Assembly: GCA_026545225.1 (NCBI GenBank)
Contig: CM048845.1
Span: forward strand, 62,104,533-62,168,532
Length of the DNA: 64,000 nt
DNA from: Cornus controversa
Taxonomy: Eukaryota > Streptophyta > Magnoliopsida > Cornales > Cornaceae
Reading direction: 5' to 3'
Shown here: positions 12,701-24,938 of the stretch, piece after piece
Numbering within the stretch: position 1 is the stretch's first letter
Layout of the letters: every line of letters starts with the position of its first letter
The notes under the pieces: model-generated
Database searches by the model: none
What the model was told of the DNA's origin: nothing
Seen by the model: the letters and a program-made list of their open reading frames with translations, nothing else
Made by a program: the position numbers and the translations under genes

Positions 12701-15700
12701 TCATTTAGGCAGAGATATCTGCATTAGCTGACAAGCTTGCAAACTTAGGAGAAAAAGTTTACTCACCCTCGGATTTTGATGTTCGTGCATCCTCAGCTAA
12801 CTGCATCAGTGTGTATAGAAATAAAGTTGTTACAAAGGATCTATAAGCAAATAAACCAAAAGCACCTAAAAGAGGCACCTCAAATGTACATGGATTAGTC
12901 AAACCTTAACTCACCATTTGCTTTTCTACATACTCCTTAATGTAATTACTTCCAGCATGCTGTTCACTGGACTGGGTCTCTTGAACCCTATAGTTAAAGA
13001 ACACTGAATAAGTGACTCATGAGAGAAATTAAAGAATAAAAATATCAATCTGTCAGTACTCATGACAATACAAGCAGCTGTTTTCCCGAATGGAAACAAA
13101 TAATCAACATATAATCAGTAGAAACAAGAAGGAACCTGCTTTCAACATCAAAGGCTGAGATATTTTCTGAAAGAAGTTCAGATGACAGCTGTCTAGCATG
13201 ATCACTAGAACCAGACCGGTATAAATCCCTGCCAGTACTTGTCTGAGAAGATTGTATCTCATCCTGCGTACAATAAAAGACAGAAAAATAAATATTATCT
13301 AGATTAGAAGATGCCAAGTTGCCATTTACAAGAATAAGAATATGGATGACCAAAAGTAAGTAAACAATGGACATATTACACATACACGCACGCGAACAAA
13401 GAAAAAAAATCTTGAAAATGATATTTGAGAGCCAGTCAGTAAACTTTATTCAGATGACAAGATGTTCTAGGAAAGTTTTCCAGTTGGCATAGACTGAGCA
13501 TTTGTGATTGCTTGTCAAGGCCATTACACCTATTTAATGAATATTTTACAAGATAACAAATGCTTTTAAGCTGGGTTTACAGTGGTCTACTAGGTACTGT
13601 CAAAACCTTAGAAATAAGGCCTGGAGAAAAAGGTTCTATCTCCTGCCTGATATACTGAGATAAATCCATTTATTTGGTTAGCTAGAAGAATTCTGATACT
13701 TCCATAATGCAACTGATCAGAACAAAAATAATGCACGTTCGTACAGCTATACATGATTGAAGAAAAAACCATAAAATGATTAGAAAGTTAGGAGAATACC
13801 ATAGATGATGATCGCGATGACACTTGAGCTCCAACATTACTTTTCCCACTGGTCAAGTCATCTATGAAAGACTTGCTAACAGCAGAACCAGTCTCACCTC
13901 CAAAGGTTTCAATATTGCGTGAATCCAATAATATGTCTTCATGGTCATCATATCCACTGTCATCGATCCCCCTAAAGACCGATGAGAATCTGGTTTCTTC
14001 ATCAATATCAAACTTTTCATGAAGGTGAATGCCTCTTTCCTAGTAAAAAGAGAACATGTGAATCGCGAAATAGGGAGAAAATACTGGGGAAAAATAGTTG
14101 AAGAGGTGATAAAGTGAGGTTAGGATGATCTCACCTCTGCTAAATGGAGATCTTGAGTGTCCTCACCCTCAATTTCTCTTGCTATTCTGGAAGCTTCCTT
14201 TTCCAACTCTCTCATCTGAGGACCTCTCTCAAGTTTTGTTGTATACAGTTCCTCATCAAAGGTGCTCTTTACCCCAAATAACGCTTCATTTGCTTCGAAT
14301 TGATTCCAGCCCCTAATAAGTACAATTAACAAATATTGACTGAGAAAATGCATTCAACTAATTTCATGGGTGAACGAAACTTTGAACAAAAAACACACGT
14401 ACAACTACATTGGCCTCAACCCAACAATCTGAATTTGACTACAGCAATCTCCTTCGCATACCGCTATGTGTAGGCATCCATTTTTGTTAACCCCAAGGCA
14501 ATTAGCTCTACTTCAATACGTTAAGCCACATCCCCTTACTGCCTCAAATTGTTTCATAGCACCTATGAGTCTGACCTAAACCACATTGCTTTGACTTAAA
14601 TCATGTTAAACGAATAAAGTTGAGGCTCCACAAATTGATTATGGAAAATGAGCATATATGAGGATGAAAATTTTATTCTGACTAAATATCGACTTTAACT
14701 ACATGAGGGTTTCAATTTATGTAGAATTAAAAAACAGAAATGTCTGTTGAATTAAAAGAATTCCTAAAAGACTAGTTTATCAAAAGTAGAATATTTGTTG
14801 GGGAAAAGGATATAAAGATCGTTTTCAGGACAATAATTACATTGAGGCCACTCTATTAATGTGATCAAGTAATCTTCTTGATTCTATTACTTAATAAATC
14901 GTGTAATCTTCTTGATTCTATTACTTAATAAATCGTGTGATCTTCTTGATTCTATTACTTAATAAATCTCAAAATATTGAATAGATTAATGAATGGGGAA
15001 AACATACTAGTGCCTTGTATGGTTGCAAAAGTGGCATATCCACACTTGCACCAACTATAGCTGTATTCAACTTTGAGTCAAGCTAAGATACTTTGGTATA
15101 TAATGATTAAAGGTATCAGAAAAAAAATAATCAAGTTGATGCCATGCAAAGATTGGAAGTGATGCAGTTTATAAGAAACTCAAGAAAAGAGAGATCTCAA
15201 AAATTGAAAGGCCCACTTGGGATCTTGAAAATAGAGTCATTTTTATGTCTTCTTAACATAATTTTATGCTCGTATAGATTTATCTATATTTTCTATGTTC
15301 TACAAATCCAGATTATTTTAGTGATTTCAAAATTTTCTTAATGGACCGTGTACTAAGGATCAATGGGACATAATTTGCGTCAAGTATAGTATTTGGGTAT
15401 ATAGTGCGGACTTTAGTAGATTTTATAGATTACACTAAACAAAGTCTCTATGTTTCTCAATACGAAAATCCAATACTCTAAATTTTCTTATTTTTTGTGA
15501 ATAAGTTAGAATGAAATAAAGCATATATATATATATAAGAATTTTCAAAGCTTTTGAAGCTCTTTGGGATTGTGCAATTGCAACCATAATCCAAAGCTAA
15601 GAAGCACGGAAACGGATACGACACGACACAGACACGGCAAATCCTAAAAAATTAGGACACAAACACGGCGGGGATACAGCAAATAATAAATATTTATTTT

Positions 15701-18700
15701 TATATAATATTTGATGTCCTTTAAATAATTAAGAATAATATTATTTTTCATCAACCTAACAAAGAAAAAATTCACAAATCATAGTCAAAAATACACACTT
15801 GAATCTACTCCACAACAACAATAATTATAGGAGAACAATGTCACAAAGTCAAAACCAAATCAAAACAAGAAATTAGAATAAAAACTAGTCTTATCATTTA
15901 AACATCATTCCAACTTACTCCAAATACAAAAGCATCATCAGAAAGTTAAATGTAAAAGATAGCAGTTGTACAGTAAGAGAAAGAACAGCAAAAAAGAACA
16001 AAGATGAAAAGATGAGATGAGCTGTAGTTGAATTGTTAAAATAACCTTTCTAGAACTTGTGTTTTGCTAGGAAAAAGAAAGAAAAAAGCAAAAAAAATTA
16101 CGGTTTTGTTAGAAAAAGAATTAGGGATTAAGGAAAAATAAAGAATCCATGGAAGAGAAAAGATTCATGAAAACAAGAGAAAAAAAAAAATTGGCGTGTC
16201 CATGCTGTGTCCGCACCGTATCCGAAAATTCATGCCATGTCGGATGCGTGTCTAAGCCGTATCCGCGCCATGTCCGAAAATTCAAAAAAAAAAAAAAATC
16301 AGACACGTTTTTTTGGCTTGTCCGACACAGATTCTTTGCCTTTTTAGGCATGTCCATGCTTCTTAAATCCAAAGTAAAATGCCTAGAAAACCTAGGAATA
16401 ATTTCTAGGATCTTTTTCTAATTGCTACTTCTCTTGCTTTTATTTGATTCTCCACAACATGATATACTAATTTAGTAACAATCGGCCAAAATTTTCATTG
16501 GTTCTTCAACCTAAAAGCCTGCTCTCACAGCCTTAATCTTTACCCTACAATATAAGCCATTTTCCTAACATTCAAAACCCAAAATAGGTGCTGTCCAGAA
16601 ATTCCAATAACCTTTAGATTTCGATCCAGTAAACTAGCACTTTTGAGGAAACCAGCAGAACTCCTTTCCATATTCAATTATTTACCTAACCACCCTTAAA
16701 AGCACCAGTCACTAGTTACTATTAAAACCAGGAGAACAGCCCCCAAACATATAGCTGCAAACCTTGCTCCTTTCTTACACCTTTACAATCCCTAAAACCC
16801 CATATCGTCAATAACCTTTAGCCATATCAAGCTAATAGTAATCAGCCTCAAAAACACCCTTTTAGCATTGTCCTGTGTCAATTTTTGTGCCAGAGCTTGC
16901 AAGAGAGGGTATATTTGTAGTTGTCCTACATCAAAAAGATGTCGACCAAACTCCGAATAAGCTATTTTCTTACACGAGCAATGAAGTGAAGTCAGAGAGA
17001 AGAAAAATCTCCCACATGTTATTCAACATATCTTAGAAAAACATGCAACATGGAGCATAGAGTGGTTATGTAGCTGGTTTTAAGAAAGCAAAAATGGTTA
17101 TGAGTGGATATATTGACGCAATCAGACATGCACGATGGAGAAGTGTGTATGTTAGAAGAATTAGAAATAACAAAACTATACAGAAATTTACAAAATGTTG
17201 ACAGCTGGTAAATATTGAGATCGCATCTTATGACTCTATAACCAAATAACCAAGGTTTGTGGTAAAGAATGATTAGCAGTCAATAAAGATAATGCCCAAG
17301 TATAGCTCGAATGAGGATGCTAAGACCAATGAGACGCAATACAAGAAAAACCATAGCAAAAAATAAATTTATTTGTGATAAAATGACGGGCATGGAAAAG
17401 TAATGGATATTAGAACAATTAGAATCGACACAACTGTATTGACATTTAAAAAAATGTTAACAGCTGGTAAATATTAAGCAATAACGTCTTTTGACGCTGT
17501 AGCCAAGGTTCATAATCATTGTAAAGAATGATTAGCAGTCAATAAAAATAATGTCCAAGTATAGCTAGATTGCTAGAATGAGGATACTAAGACCAATGAG
17601 ACACAACACAAGAAAAATTATGGCAAAAAGTGAATGTATTCATGATAAAATGACTGGGACAGCCAAACCAAGAATAGGCTTCAATGTTTTTGGAGATATA
17701 TGTGCACATTTGCAAGATAAAGTTCCTTGTCAAAACTATAAAAACACTGGTACAGTTATTTATTAATATAGATCAGAACTGAAGACCATATAAAAATGCA
17801 TATTAACTATTTCATACAAATAAAAATAAAAATAAAAAAAAGATGCCAACGACCTCAACATTTAGAACAGAACACTCATCAACAGTACAATCTCTTCTAA
17901 GTTTCTCATATTCCTTCGATCCAATCCTACAAAAACATGGAACTTCCCTAGTAGTAGCTCTAGACATGTCCTGTACTCTCCGGGACATATTTTGAATTTT
18001 CGTTCATTAAATTTTAAAATAAAAACAGAACAATATTTTAACCACACATCCTTAACAATTTAGTATCTACAAACAGAACTAGAAACAGGCATTCTAGCAT
18101 AGTGCTGATAGAAGACACTTCCACAAAAAGCCTCAGGAATTAGACCAACTTATTCTCCAACTCCAGCGTAATCTCCACGTGTTCAGCACTTCAGCATAAT
18201 ATCACCACTGCAACACTAGCAACTAATAGGACAAAAGTCCTTCATTGCTTGAATATTTGCTCCATATAATTAGAATAATAAAAATACTCTGTTCTTTGCT
18301 TATGAATGAAGTAGTATGCCATATGAAGGCACTAGAAATAGAAAGGTAGCAGTCCAACCAACACAAGTGTTTCCAAAATAAAATCATCTCGAGCAAAATC
18401 TGATACACAGTAGTTCTAATTAAGTGTAACAGAAGGTACAAATACTAGGGGTGGTAATTGTGCCCGACCCGGCGGGTTTCCGCCCCCCAGCTCGCCCCAC
18501 CCTATTTGGGACGGATTTGGTAGGCCCCTAAACGGGGTAGGGGCAGATTTGGTATTTGCTTTTAAAACCCGACTCGGGTTCAGGGCGAGAGTGGTTTCAG
18601 AGTTAAATCCACCCCGCCCCGCCCCGATTATATATATAAATCCATTTACACCCTTAGTTTTATTATAATATTCATTTACTACCTTTTTCCTGAATGTGAT

Positions 18701-20670
18701 TCATTTACTACCTTCATACACACACTAGGGTTTTGTGTCTTCAGATTTCAATTCATCATTTTCATTTTCATCCTAAATGGCTAGACTTAGAGAGCTGAAC
18801 CTGAACGACAGAAAGAGAAGTAGAGAACGAATGCCAGCTCCGCCTCCTCCGCCGTAGTCTCCGACCTCCGGTGAAGGTTCATTCTGATCTCTCTCCCTCT
18901 CTCTCTATCTTGTTCTACCCTCTCTCTTCTAGAACTCTGGAGTCTTGGTCTTGCTCTTGTTGGTAAATGCGGTTGTTTTCATGTTCTTCGTAATTCCTTC
19001 AATCCTATTTATCACTGCTCATGTTTATAGACCAAACTTAGTAAAAAAAGCTGGGACTCACTCAATATAATACTAGTTCTATTTGCTATTGTCTTTGGAT
19101 TTCTCAGCAGAAACAAAAGTAATGATGATACCAGTTTTGATGAAGATCAGACAGTCTCCAATGTCAGAGATCAAGTCCAGAAACCAAACCCATCAACACA
19201 ACATTAGTCTTTGGGTATTCAGATCGGATGGTGTACAATTAAGCTATCAACTTTGGGCGGGGAGGGGCGGTATACCGATTAGCCCAGAGGGGTGGGGATG
19301 GTATGCTTACCAAGAACACGTCTTGGGTTCTTAACGGAAATGGAATATGTATTTTCTTAACAGGGCGGGGTAAGGTTTAAACAAACCCGCCCCATACCCG
19401 CCCCATTGCCACCCCTAACAAATACTGAACACATAACAGTTCGGTTTAGTATATAAAGGTCGCCAAAAGAAACCATAAGCAATGTTAAGATGTAATCTGA
19501 GAAAAGTAGAGAAATCACTAGATAACTTACTCAAAGGATTTGTAAAAAGAATAATAAGAATGAAATAAGTTAACAACCTATTCCAAGGGCCATCAAATAT
19601 ATTATCCAATTCAGGACATTGCGGATCATCTTCATCAGGGATCCAACGTTCCAACTCCCTCTCCGCCTCAACTTGACGAGATTGTGATATAGAGGAATCT
19701 AGCATAATGTCCAGCTGTTTTGTCCGTTGGAGCTCATTTGTCATTGCATCCCTGGTCACACACACACCCTGGTCCAATTGAATGACAATTAGATCACTAT
19801 AAATCTAAACAATAGATATAGCAGTTCATCCAACAAAACACATGATATGGTGTCTCAATTACAGAAACACTACCTACTGGAAGTCATATATATATTAGCT
19901 ACTATTTGAAGTCCTAAATAACCATGAGTCTCGAATATTGATCCGAAGCTCCATTTAGAATCCAATATGGACATAATATATTTAAAGACAACTCTAGAAA
20001 ATGCAACATTACCTTTGCTATAATTTGCACAAGTTCTTTAGCTGGAATAATTAAAGTCTTTGAAGGAGCCTTGCTAACAGAATCTGAAATAGCCTTCTGT
20101 CCACGAGAAGAGCCAGCCCTTGTTGAGCGAGCCATTTTCAAGATAATTCCTGCAAAAGACAACCAAATTAATGTTGAGAAGGCAAACGGAAATGTAAAAA
20201 ACTCCAACTTTTTCAATAAATGGGGGTTAAGGGAACCAACTTCAACAATGCAAATGACAAATGATTACTTTAAAACAGATTCGAAATTTCAGGACATACC
20301 AAAATCTCTTTCAGTATTTGTAGCATGAAATATTCCAGAAAATATCGATCCATCTTTCACCTGGACTTCCACATGATGTCCAATAAGACATGTTGTTAAA
20401 TATACTAGTCGCTCACGTGAAGGACTATCATATCCTTTGCCTTTGCCTCCAATCATCACACCTGATCCAACTGAAGTTAGAATGAAGAATTTACAATAAC
20501 AGTAAACAATTTATCTTTAGGTTGACAACTCTACCCGCATTGATCAACTTGTTGGGGTTTGTTTTTCCATACTGTGAATTATTCTCCAGTCTAGTGCCAA
20601 TATCTCTTTCTCTTCGCCGGCCAAATCCATTGGCAGAGGATCTGGGTTGTACAACTTGCTGCAGATTCAT
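3724..20670 (-). CDS. CID4: Ataxin-2-like PABP-interacting protein (CID3/CID4 type)
   Basis: Complete minus-strand gene of 14 coding exons: 20670-20535, 20470-20300, 20149-20013, 19768-19578, 14312-14135, 14039-13800, 13263-13136, 12987-12915, 12800-12767, 5984-5656, 5432-5286, 4371-4273, 4166-4101, 3756-3724. All junctions are GT-AG and phases agree; the product is about 653 aa. Start is MNLQQVVQPRSSANG; an in-frame TTG upstream is not used. Residues about 60-115 form the Sm-like domain (LVYLTTCLIGHHVEVQVKDG, then GIILKMA); 150-271 include ELERWIPDEDDPQCPELDNI and the LsmAD domain starting GWNQFEANEALFG; 430-535 is Ser-rich; two overlapping PAM2 motifs follow, LNPHAKEF and LNPNAKSFIP (about 534-552), which bind the MLLE domain of poly(A)-binding protein; the tail is Gln/Pro-rich. 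It is expected to be a cytoplasmic mRNA/stress-granule factor. The last 10-residue exon is the least certain part. CID3 and CID4 cannot be separated by eye; the BRX-like neighbour favours CID4. Confidence 0.92.
5985..7404. other. CID gene intron 9, left part (no element recognised)
   Basis: Part of the 6.8-kb intron between coding exons 9 (ends 12767) and 10 (starts 5984). The DNA is AT-rich, without coding potential or clear terminal repeats. Two loosely similar passages, at about 6640-6730 (ATCCTATCCTTTGGCATCC) and 6850-6890 (GCCTATCCCTTCTGGCATCC), suggest an old local duplication. Confidence 0.4.
7836..8290. mobile_element. Mutator-type MITE, left half only
   Basis: This starts GGGTAAATTACCCTGACC and matches the left part of the elements at 10559 and 47801, including CCCTTGAGGTTTG and a CT-rich passage (8100-8180). 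No right terminal repeat follows, because this copy lies in unit A of the tandem duplication and the hAT-type element begins at 8298. It has no coding capacity. Confidence 0.65.
8585..9153 (+). mobile_element. TRIM (miniature LTR retroelement), structurally whole, 569 bp
   Basis: Two direct repeats of 250 bp each (8585-8834 and 8904-9153) begin TGTAGTAACCC and end TTACA. The interior is only 69 bp (8835-8903). Just after the left repeat is TTGGTATCAGAGCC, a primer-binding site matching initiator-methionine tRNA; just before the right repeat is a G-rich polypurine-like stretch. The 5-bp duplication TGTTA flanks the element (8580-8584 and 9154-9158). There is no coding capacity, so it must have been moved by a helper element. 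The two repeats differ by several percent by eye, so the insertion is not very recent. Confidence 0.92.
9306..9727 (-). mobile_element. Second TRIM copy of the same family, reverse orientation, right part missing
   Basis: On the minus strand, one long terminal repeat occupies 9552-9306, and an interior of 69 bp occupies 9621-9553. A second terminal repeat occupies 9727-9622 and is cut short where it meets a plus-strand copy. The interior length equals that of the 8585 element, and the primer-binding site is a diverged version of the same motif. It is a fossil. Confidence 0.8.
9734..9963 (+). mobile_element. TRIM long terminal repeat, plus strand, abutting the inverted copy
   Basis: The repeat begins TGTGGTGACCC and ends GGGTCGTTACA. 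It sits head to head with the truncated minus-strand repeat just left of it, sharing a few interior bases (GGAT). No second terminal repeat follows. It is either a solo LTR or one arm of a rearranged pair. Confidence 0.78.
10559..11911. mobile_element. Mutator-type MITE of about 1.35 kb
   Basis: The left end is GGGTAAATTACCCTAACC. The right end region (11820-11911) contains GGGGGTGTGAGAGTGATTT and AAACCTCAGGAGAGGTG, matching the right end of the element that closes at 49931. The outermost right bases are too diverged to score a target duplication. The interior includes a CT-rich stretch (10840-10920), and 11370-11640 shows no recognisable protein. Confidence 0.6.
12225..12425 (+). mobile_element. 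LINE fragment, RTE type, end of the reverse transcriptase frame
   Basis: Plus-strand translation gives DEMKMLRWM and, a little further on, REKLGMTPL. These match the conserved C-terminal stretch of plant RTE-type LINE proteins (KMLRWM...RDKI.N..IR.KLGV.PI). The frame is broken and nothing upstream remains. It lies in CID intron 9, next to exon 9. Confidence 0.65.
14871..14970. repeat. Three tandem copies of a 34-bp unit
   Basis: Units at 14871-14904, 14905-14938 and 14939-14970 repeat AATCTTCTTGATTCTATTAC followed by TTAATAAATC and GTGT. The copies are nearly identical, so the array is young or slippage-prone. It lies in CID intron 4. Confidence 0.9.
15597..16366. mobile_element. hAT-type MITE (CTAAGAAGCACGG family), 770 bp, perfect 8-bp TSD
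   Basis: This begins CTAAGAAGCACGGA and ends CATGCTTCTTAA, flanked by ATCCAAAG on both sides (15589-15596 and 16367-16374). Subterminal GACACG motifs are mirrored by CGTGTC and TGTCCG motifs at the other end. Short open frames on both strands at 16121-16421 are by-products of this repeat. It lies in CID intron 4. Confidence 0.9.
16375..18437. other. CID intron 4, middle part with a local tandem duplication
   Basis: Unit 17130-17391 is repeated at about 17395-17656. Shared landmarks include ACAGCTGGTAAATATT, AAAGAATGATTAGCAGTCAA, AAGACCAATGAGAC and TGATAAAATGAC. Identity is moderate, so the duplication is old. No protein family is recognised, and the 62-codon frame at 17578-17766 falls inside the second copy. 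The rest of the stretch is unremarkable AT-rich intron. Confidence 0.7.
18446..19417. mobile_element. hAT-type element with GC-rich ends, 972 bp, perfect 8-bp TSD
   Basis: The ends are TAGGGGTGGTAATTG and CATTGCCACCCCTA, flanked by ACAAATAC on both sides (18438-18445 and 19418-19425). Subterminal sequence is GC-rich, with inverted copies of GCGGG/CCCGC motifs. The interior at 18777 has an ATG opening MARLRELNLNDRKRSRERMP followed by prolines and a stop. This could be a leftover transposase start or captured gene sequence. It lies in CID intron 4 between exons 5 and 4. Confidence 0.9.
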
Positions 20671-23361
20671 TCTCGAAAGCAACAGCAAATGTACTGAAAA
20701 GAAGCTTGCGATAAGATTTATTCAATCTATTGCAAAAGAAAAGCAGCAGATAAATCATAAACTAAGAAAAAGCATGTAGTAGTCTACAGTCTGCATTAGG
20801 CATTGTCGAGGATCTAGAGAAAAGCTGCAAAGATAAAAGCCTATAGGAGGAGATCAGTTCACTTGTCAATGACCTAATTTCCATTTAATAAAGGGTTAAA
20901 TGCAGAAAAACACCCAAATTATCAAAAAAATTGCATATCATCCCCCTGCACAATTTTTTTTCCATATAACCTCCCTGAAATATCAAATAATTTCCAAGAC
21001 ACCCTATCCATTAAATTACTTAAAGAAATAGACGACTAAAGTTTCACGTGAGAATCACATAGTATTGGGACTTCTTAAAAACCACAATTTTCCCTTTTGG
21101 TTTAATTGAACAAACCCCCTCCTAAGGTATAAAATTTTTTATATCACCCCCATGTATAGATGGTAACTTCCAGATTTTTTATATTTCATGAGGATTACGT
21201 GCAATTAACCTTATGCACAGTTCAAAAACTTCAATATGCATTTTACACATTTAACAGCCATTTAACGCATGTTATGTTCTTGGCCGTATTTGCAAACTTT
21301 CAGTAATTCATAGGGCAAATTTTCATTCCTGGGGTAAGTTGGCTAACATGCAAATTTTGTATAGTTCAAGGAGGTTTTGTGCAATTAACCCTTTATTTAT
21401 TCCACATCAAGTTAGAAGAACTTCAAATTATTTACCCAAACTGGAAGAGGCCTAACAACTGGAAGTTCCTAAATAGAGGAAGAAAGCCCAATTAACTCAA
21501 GTGTCTTTGTGGACCACTAATTGAGCAAGAGCTCCTGGCATATTAGCATTCTTTCAAATGGATTAGCCTACCCTTTCCAGGATCCTGCTCATTTAATGAT
21601 ATCTAAGCTCTTCAGGGACCTCCTTCAACCAGTATGCTAAAATCTCTGGTATGAATCTATAAATGCAATTGTCTATTTAGTTACCCAACAATATATGGAT
21701 TATTTTACATGTTTTACTTGTTATTGTTATCACACTTTCACTTATCAACACTTGATAGAGAAGGATAGGAGCTCGTATAAGAAACTCAGGTTACTTCAGC
21801 ATTTGGAAAAACAAGTACAAACTTAAACGAAATATCCACAAATCAATCTTAAAATATTCTTCTATCATACAGAGCACAGTTTACTGAATAAAGTGCAAAT
21901 GGAAAGTTCAATATATGCTTTACAAATGCTTTCAAGAAATCCTTCGTCAAAACACACCCAAATGCAAGCCCACTACTGTGTTTTTTTTTTTAATAAGATT
22001 TCATTAAAAGCGCTCAAAAGGAGAACGTGCCAAAGAAATATATAAGGCACTATACCCACCAACCACCCATTAGCTATTATCACACAATCGGCTGCACAAT
22101 GCCTTCTCCTTCTTGAGAAGAAAAAATAGTATGCAACAGAGCAATTTTCAAGAACTCATGACACCCAAATTCAAGCCCATCTCACTGGCTTCACTGCATT
22201 TTCCAAAACTTTCCTTGTTCACTACTTAATATCACATTATTTAAAAAGATCCAGCAACTGACTCAAGTTGATGACATGTAACCTCGTGATAAATATCATA
22301 TAATGTTCAATGATTGTAAACTTCTAAAGTTACACTTCATGATAGTTAATATCATATGCTTAGATCTTGATTCTTGAATTACTTTTGAGAAACTTCACTT
22401 CTCAAAAATACAATAAATGAGCTTTAACATTTTTCTTAATAGATAAACTAAGCATCACTCAAGTTATTCTATTTTTTAGTTAAACCAAGTCAACTAAATG
22501 TAGAAACTAGTCAAACAAACATAAACATGAGCTTATATTAGATAGACTAACCATAAAACAGTTCTTATTCTCACATGCATCAATACTAACAAAATTAGCA
22601 AGGAACATTAATACTAAAAATCTATACATTCAGTGTTCTCTTCAAAAAAAAATCTTTTATAATTTTTCCCACGTTCATCCTCGTCATCCCTTGCCTTAAT
22701 CCCATAGAATAGGGTCGGCCACATGAATTTTATTTTCCGATTCTTTCTTATTATACACTATGTTTCCTCTAAGATTTAATTTTTTAAACCATTTTTAATT
22801 ACTTCATCCTAGGTAAGTTTTATTCAGCCTCTTTGTCGTTTGTCTTCTAGGCAAAGAACTCTCCCTCTTCTAACTAGGACATATTCGGGTCTATGTTGTA
22901 TATGGTCATATCTCCTAAGTCTACTTTCTCGAATTTCATCATTAGTAAGCATTATGCCTGCTTTTCCCCCACACGGACATTATAATTTTTCCAGTATTCT
23001 CTTCAATTATTAAACTTACAATCTAAGCTTACAATCCTTAAGTATCAAAAAGCAATCTTCTGAAAAATCAGCTAAGTTGGAAAGCATTTAAGAGAATCAA
23101 TAATTAATAAGAATTTAAAAACACTTAAACAGTCCCAACTTGGCCATAGATTCACAACTTAATCAGTTTATCATGCATAACTGTAATAATCTGTAACTTG
23201 AATCAATCACCAAACCACAATCTAAATCGTATATGACACATACTAAAAAGAACATACCCGCAAATACAGACTCCAGAAAAGTAGCTCACTTGGAATACTA
23301 AAGCAACAAACTAGTAATTGAAAACATAGCTGAAATTAAAGAGAGTTAGGGTTCTTACCTG
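20671..23361 (-). other. CID 5' untranslated region with a long leader intron
   Basis: No coding exon lies upstream of the ATG at 20670. A GT donor after CTGTCACAG (minus strand, about 23362) fits a 5'-UTR exon ending there and a leader intron of about 2.6 kb. The intron holds a MITE (20893-21391) and diverged RTE-LINE 3' sequence at about 22650-22990 (GGGTCGGCCACATGAATTT and GCCTCTTTGTCGTTTGTC). The remainder is AT-rich and featureless. Confidence 0.55.
20893..21391. mobile_element. MITE with GGGTTAAATGCA ends, about 500 bp
   Basis: The left end GGGTTAAATGCAGAAAAAC is mirrored by GTTTTGTGCAATTAACCC on the right. The sequences just outside (TTTAATAAA and TTTATTTAT) match only partly, so the target duplication is unclear. 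The ends resemble the Mutator-type MITEs of the window. There is no coding capacity. Confidence 0.6.
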
Positions 23362-23497
23362 TGACAGAAATTAGTAAAAGAAAGGTGTCTGCACTCGATC
23401 GCTTAGAACAGAATCCACAGATGCGACGGCACAACAGCAGTGGATCAAAGGTGATGGGGATGGTGACAGTACGTGATTGTTATATATAAATAAATAA

Positions 23498-23548
<51 letters not shown>

Positions 23549-23633
23549 TTGAGGGCTAGAAACTGCGGAGAGGTGAGGAGATGTACCGCGCGACGATGGC
23601 TGCGGGTCGACGACGACGGGGGCAGCAGTAAAC

Positions 23634-23672
<39 letters not shown>

Positions 23673-23780
23673 GGAGATTTAGAGAGAGAAAGTGCTGGAG
23701 AATTGGGCTTCTTGGTCTGCGAAGGAAAGCCCTAGTGCCGCGACAAGAGAGTTCTCTGTCAATACTCAATAAGGAAAGCC
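23362..23780 (-). promoter_or_regulatory. CID promoter and first 5'-UTR exon, rich in (GA)n
   Basis: Read on the minus strand this holds two long CT runs, complementary to (GA)n at 23523-23548 and 23639-23670. An (AT)n run is at about 23497-23522, and a TATA-like TATTTATATATAAC near 23477-23492. Transcription plausibly starts shortly after, giving a UTR exon ending at about 23362. CT-rich leaders are common in plant genes. Open frames here on both strands are low-complexity Arg-Glu or Ser-Leu translations of the dinucleotide runs. Confidence 0.5.
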
Positions 23781-24610
23781 TAAAATAACTTAACTGATTC
23801 AGAAAAAGCTGCGACAGATTTTAAAATATGTAAATATTTATACACCTAAATTTATTTTCTTCCAATTCAGTTGTCTTAAGAAAACTACATAATTTCCCTT
23901 TATGAACAAATTTACATTCCACAAATTTTTTTTTAATGATATGTAATTATGTAAAAAGATGATTTTGTAATTTCATTCATTAAAAAATTAAGGTGGATAT
24001 TTTTTCACATACAATATTTTGCCTAATTTTAGTTGAAACTAAACATCGAAAAATACTGTATAATTAATTTTATACTATAATTAATTTTCATAAAATCTTT
24101 TGCAAATAAATATGAGAAATTATTTGTTCTCCTGTTTGGATAGAGCCAACAAGTCAACAAGAGACAAAGGGATAATGCTCTTCTAACTTTTCCTTATACT
24201 CATCTAAATAAAATGTATAAAAGGAATACTTCCTTTCCCTCAACGTACTTTTTCATCTCTTTTTCCCTTATTTTCTCTCCTTCCAAACATAGTATTAAAA
24301 ATATATATTACTTTTTTATTTAGAGAGATAATAAATGTACTCCTTTTTCAATCAAATGCACTTATTTTTTAGTGAGATAAAAATGAAACTATTGAACAAG
24401 ACATAAAGTTTGTGAGACTCGTCATATGTCAGCAATAGATTCACATACTTTCTGTCTTATTTAATTCGATTTCGGCCACACAATCATTTTTTTATTTATT
24501 TTTAACATAAATAACAAACATACTTGTAAATTTTCTAGGTTAAGTACACTTATGTCATTTCATTTTAAGATTAGTTAGAAGGGAATACGAATATTTGATT
24601 CCTATCCATT

Positions 24611-24938
24611 GGTAAAGTGCAAAAAAAAAAAATTCGCTATATAAAAAATGTGTAAAGATTTTGATGTTATTCGCAAAGTTCTTTACATTTTTTAATTTGT
24701 GCAACTAAAAACAAATCTTCAATTTTGAAAATACTGAGCAATGAAATTACTAAAGTATTCTTACTTTATTATTTAAAAAAAAATGTGAAATAACAAAAAA
24801 GGTACTTACATCATCATATGCAATAGGAGGCAATTTGCTACTAAATTTTAAATTATAAAGATTTATATACGCATACCAAATAACATGATTTTTTTTTTGT
24901 ACATTTTTTATATAACGGAATTTTTTTTGCACTTTACC
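24611..24938. mobile_element. Foldback-like MITE with GGTAAAGTGCAAAAAA ends, 328 bp
   Basis: The left end GGTAAAGTGC plus poly-A and TATATAAAAAATGT is mirrored on the right by ACATTTTTTATATAA, poly-T and GCACTTTACC. A related copy lies at 52770-53180. No clear target duplication was found. There is no coding capacity. Confidence 0.7.

Noticed and set aside
14871-14970. Short tandem array considered as CRISPR-like
   Set aside because: Units abut without spacers; this is a eukaryotic minisatellite in an intron.
23371-23788. Open frames on both strands at the CID promoter
   Set aside because: Translations of (GA)n/(CT)n and (AT)n runs (Arg-Glu and Ser-Leu repeats); this fits a UTR/promoter, not a protein.
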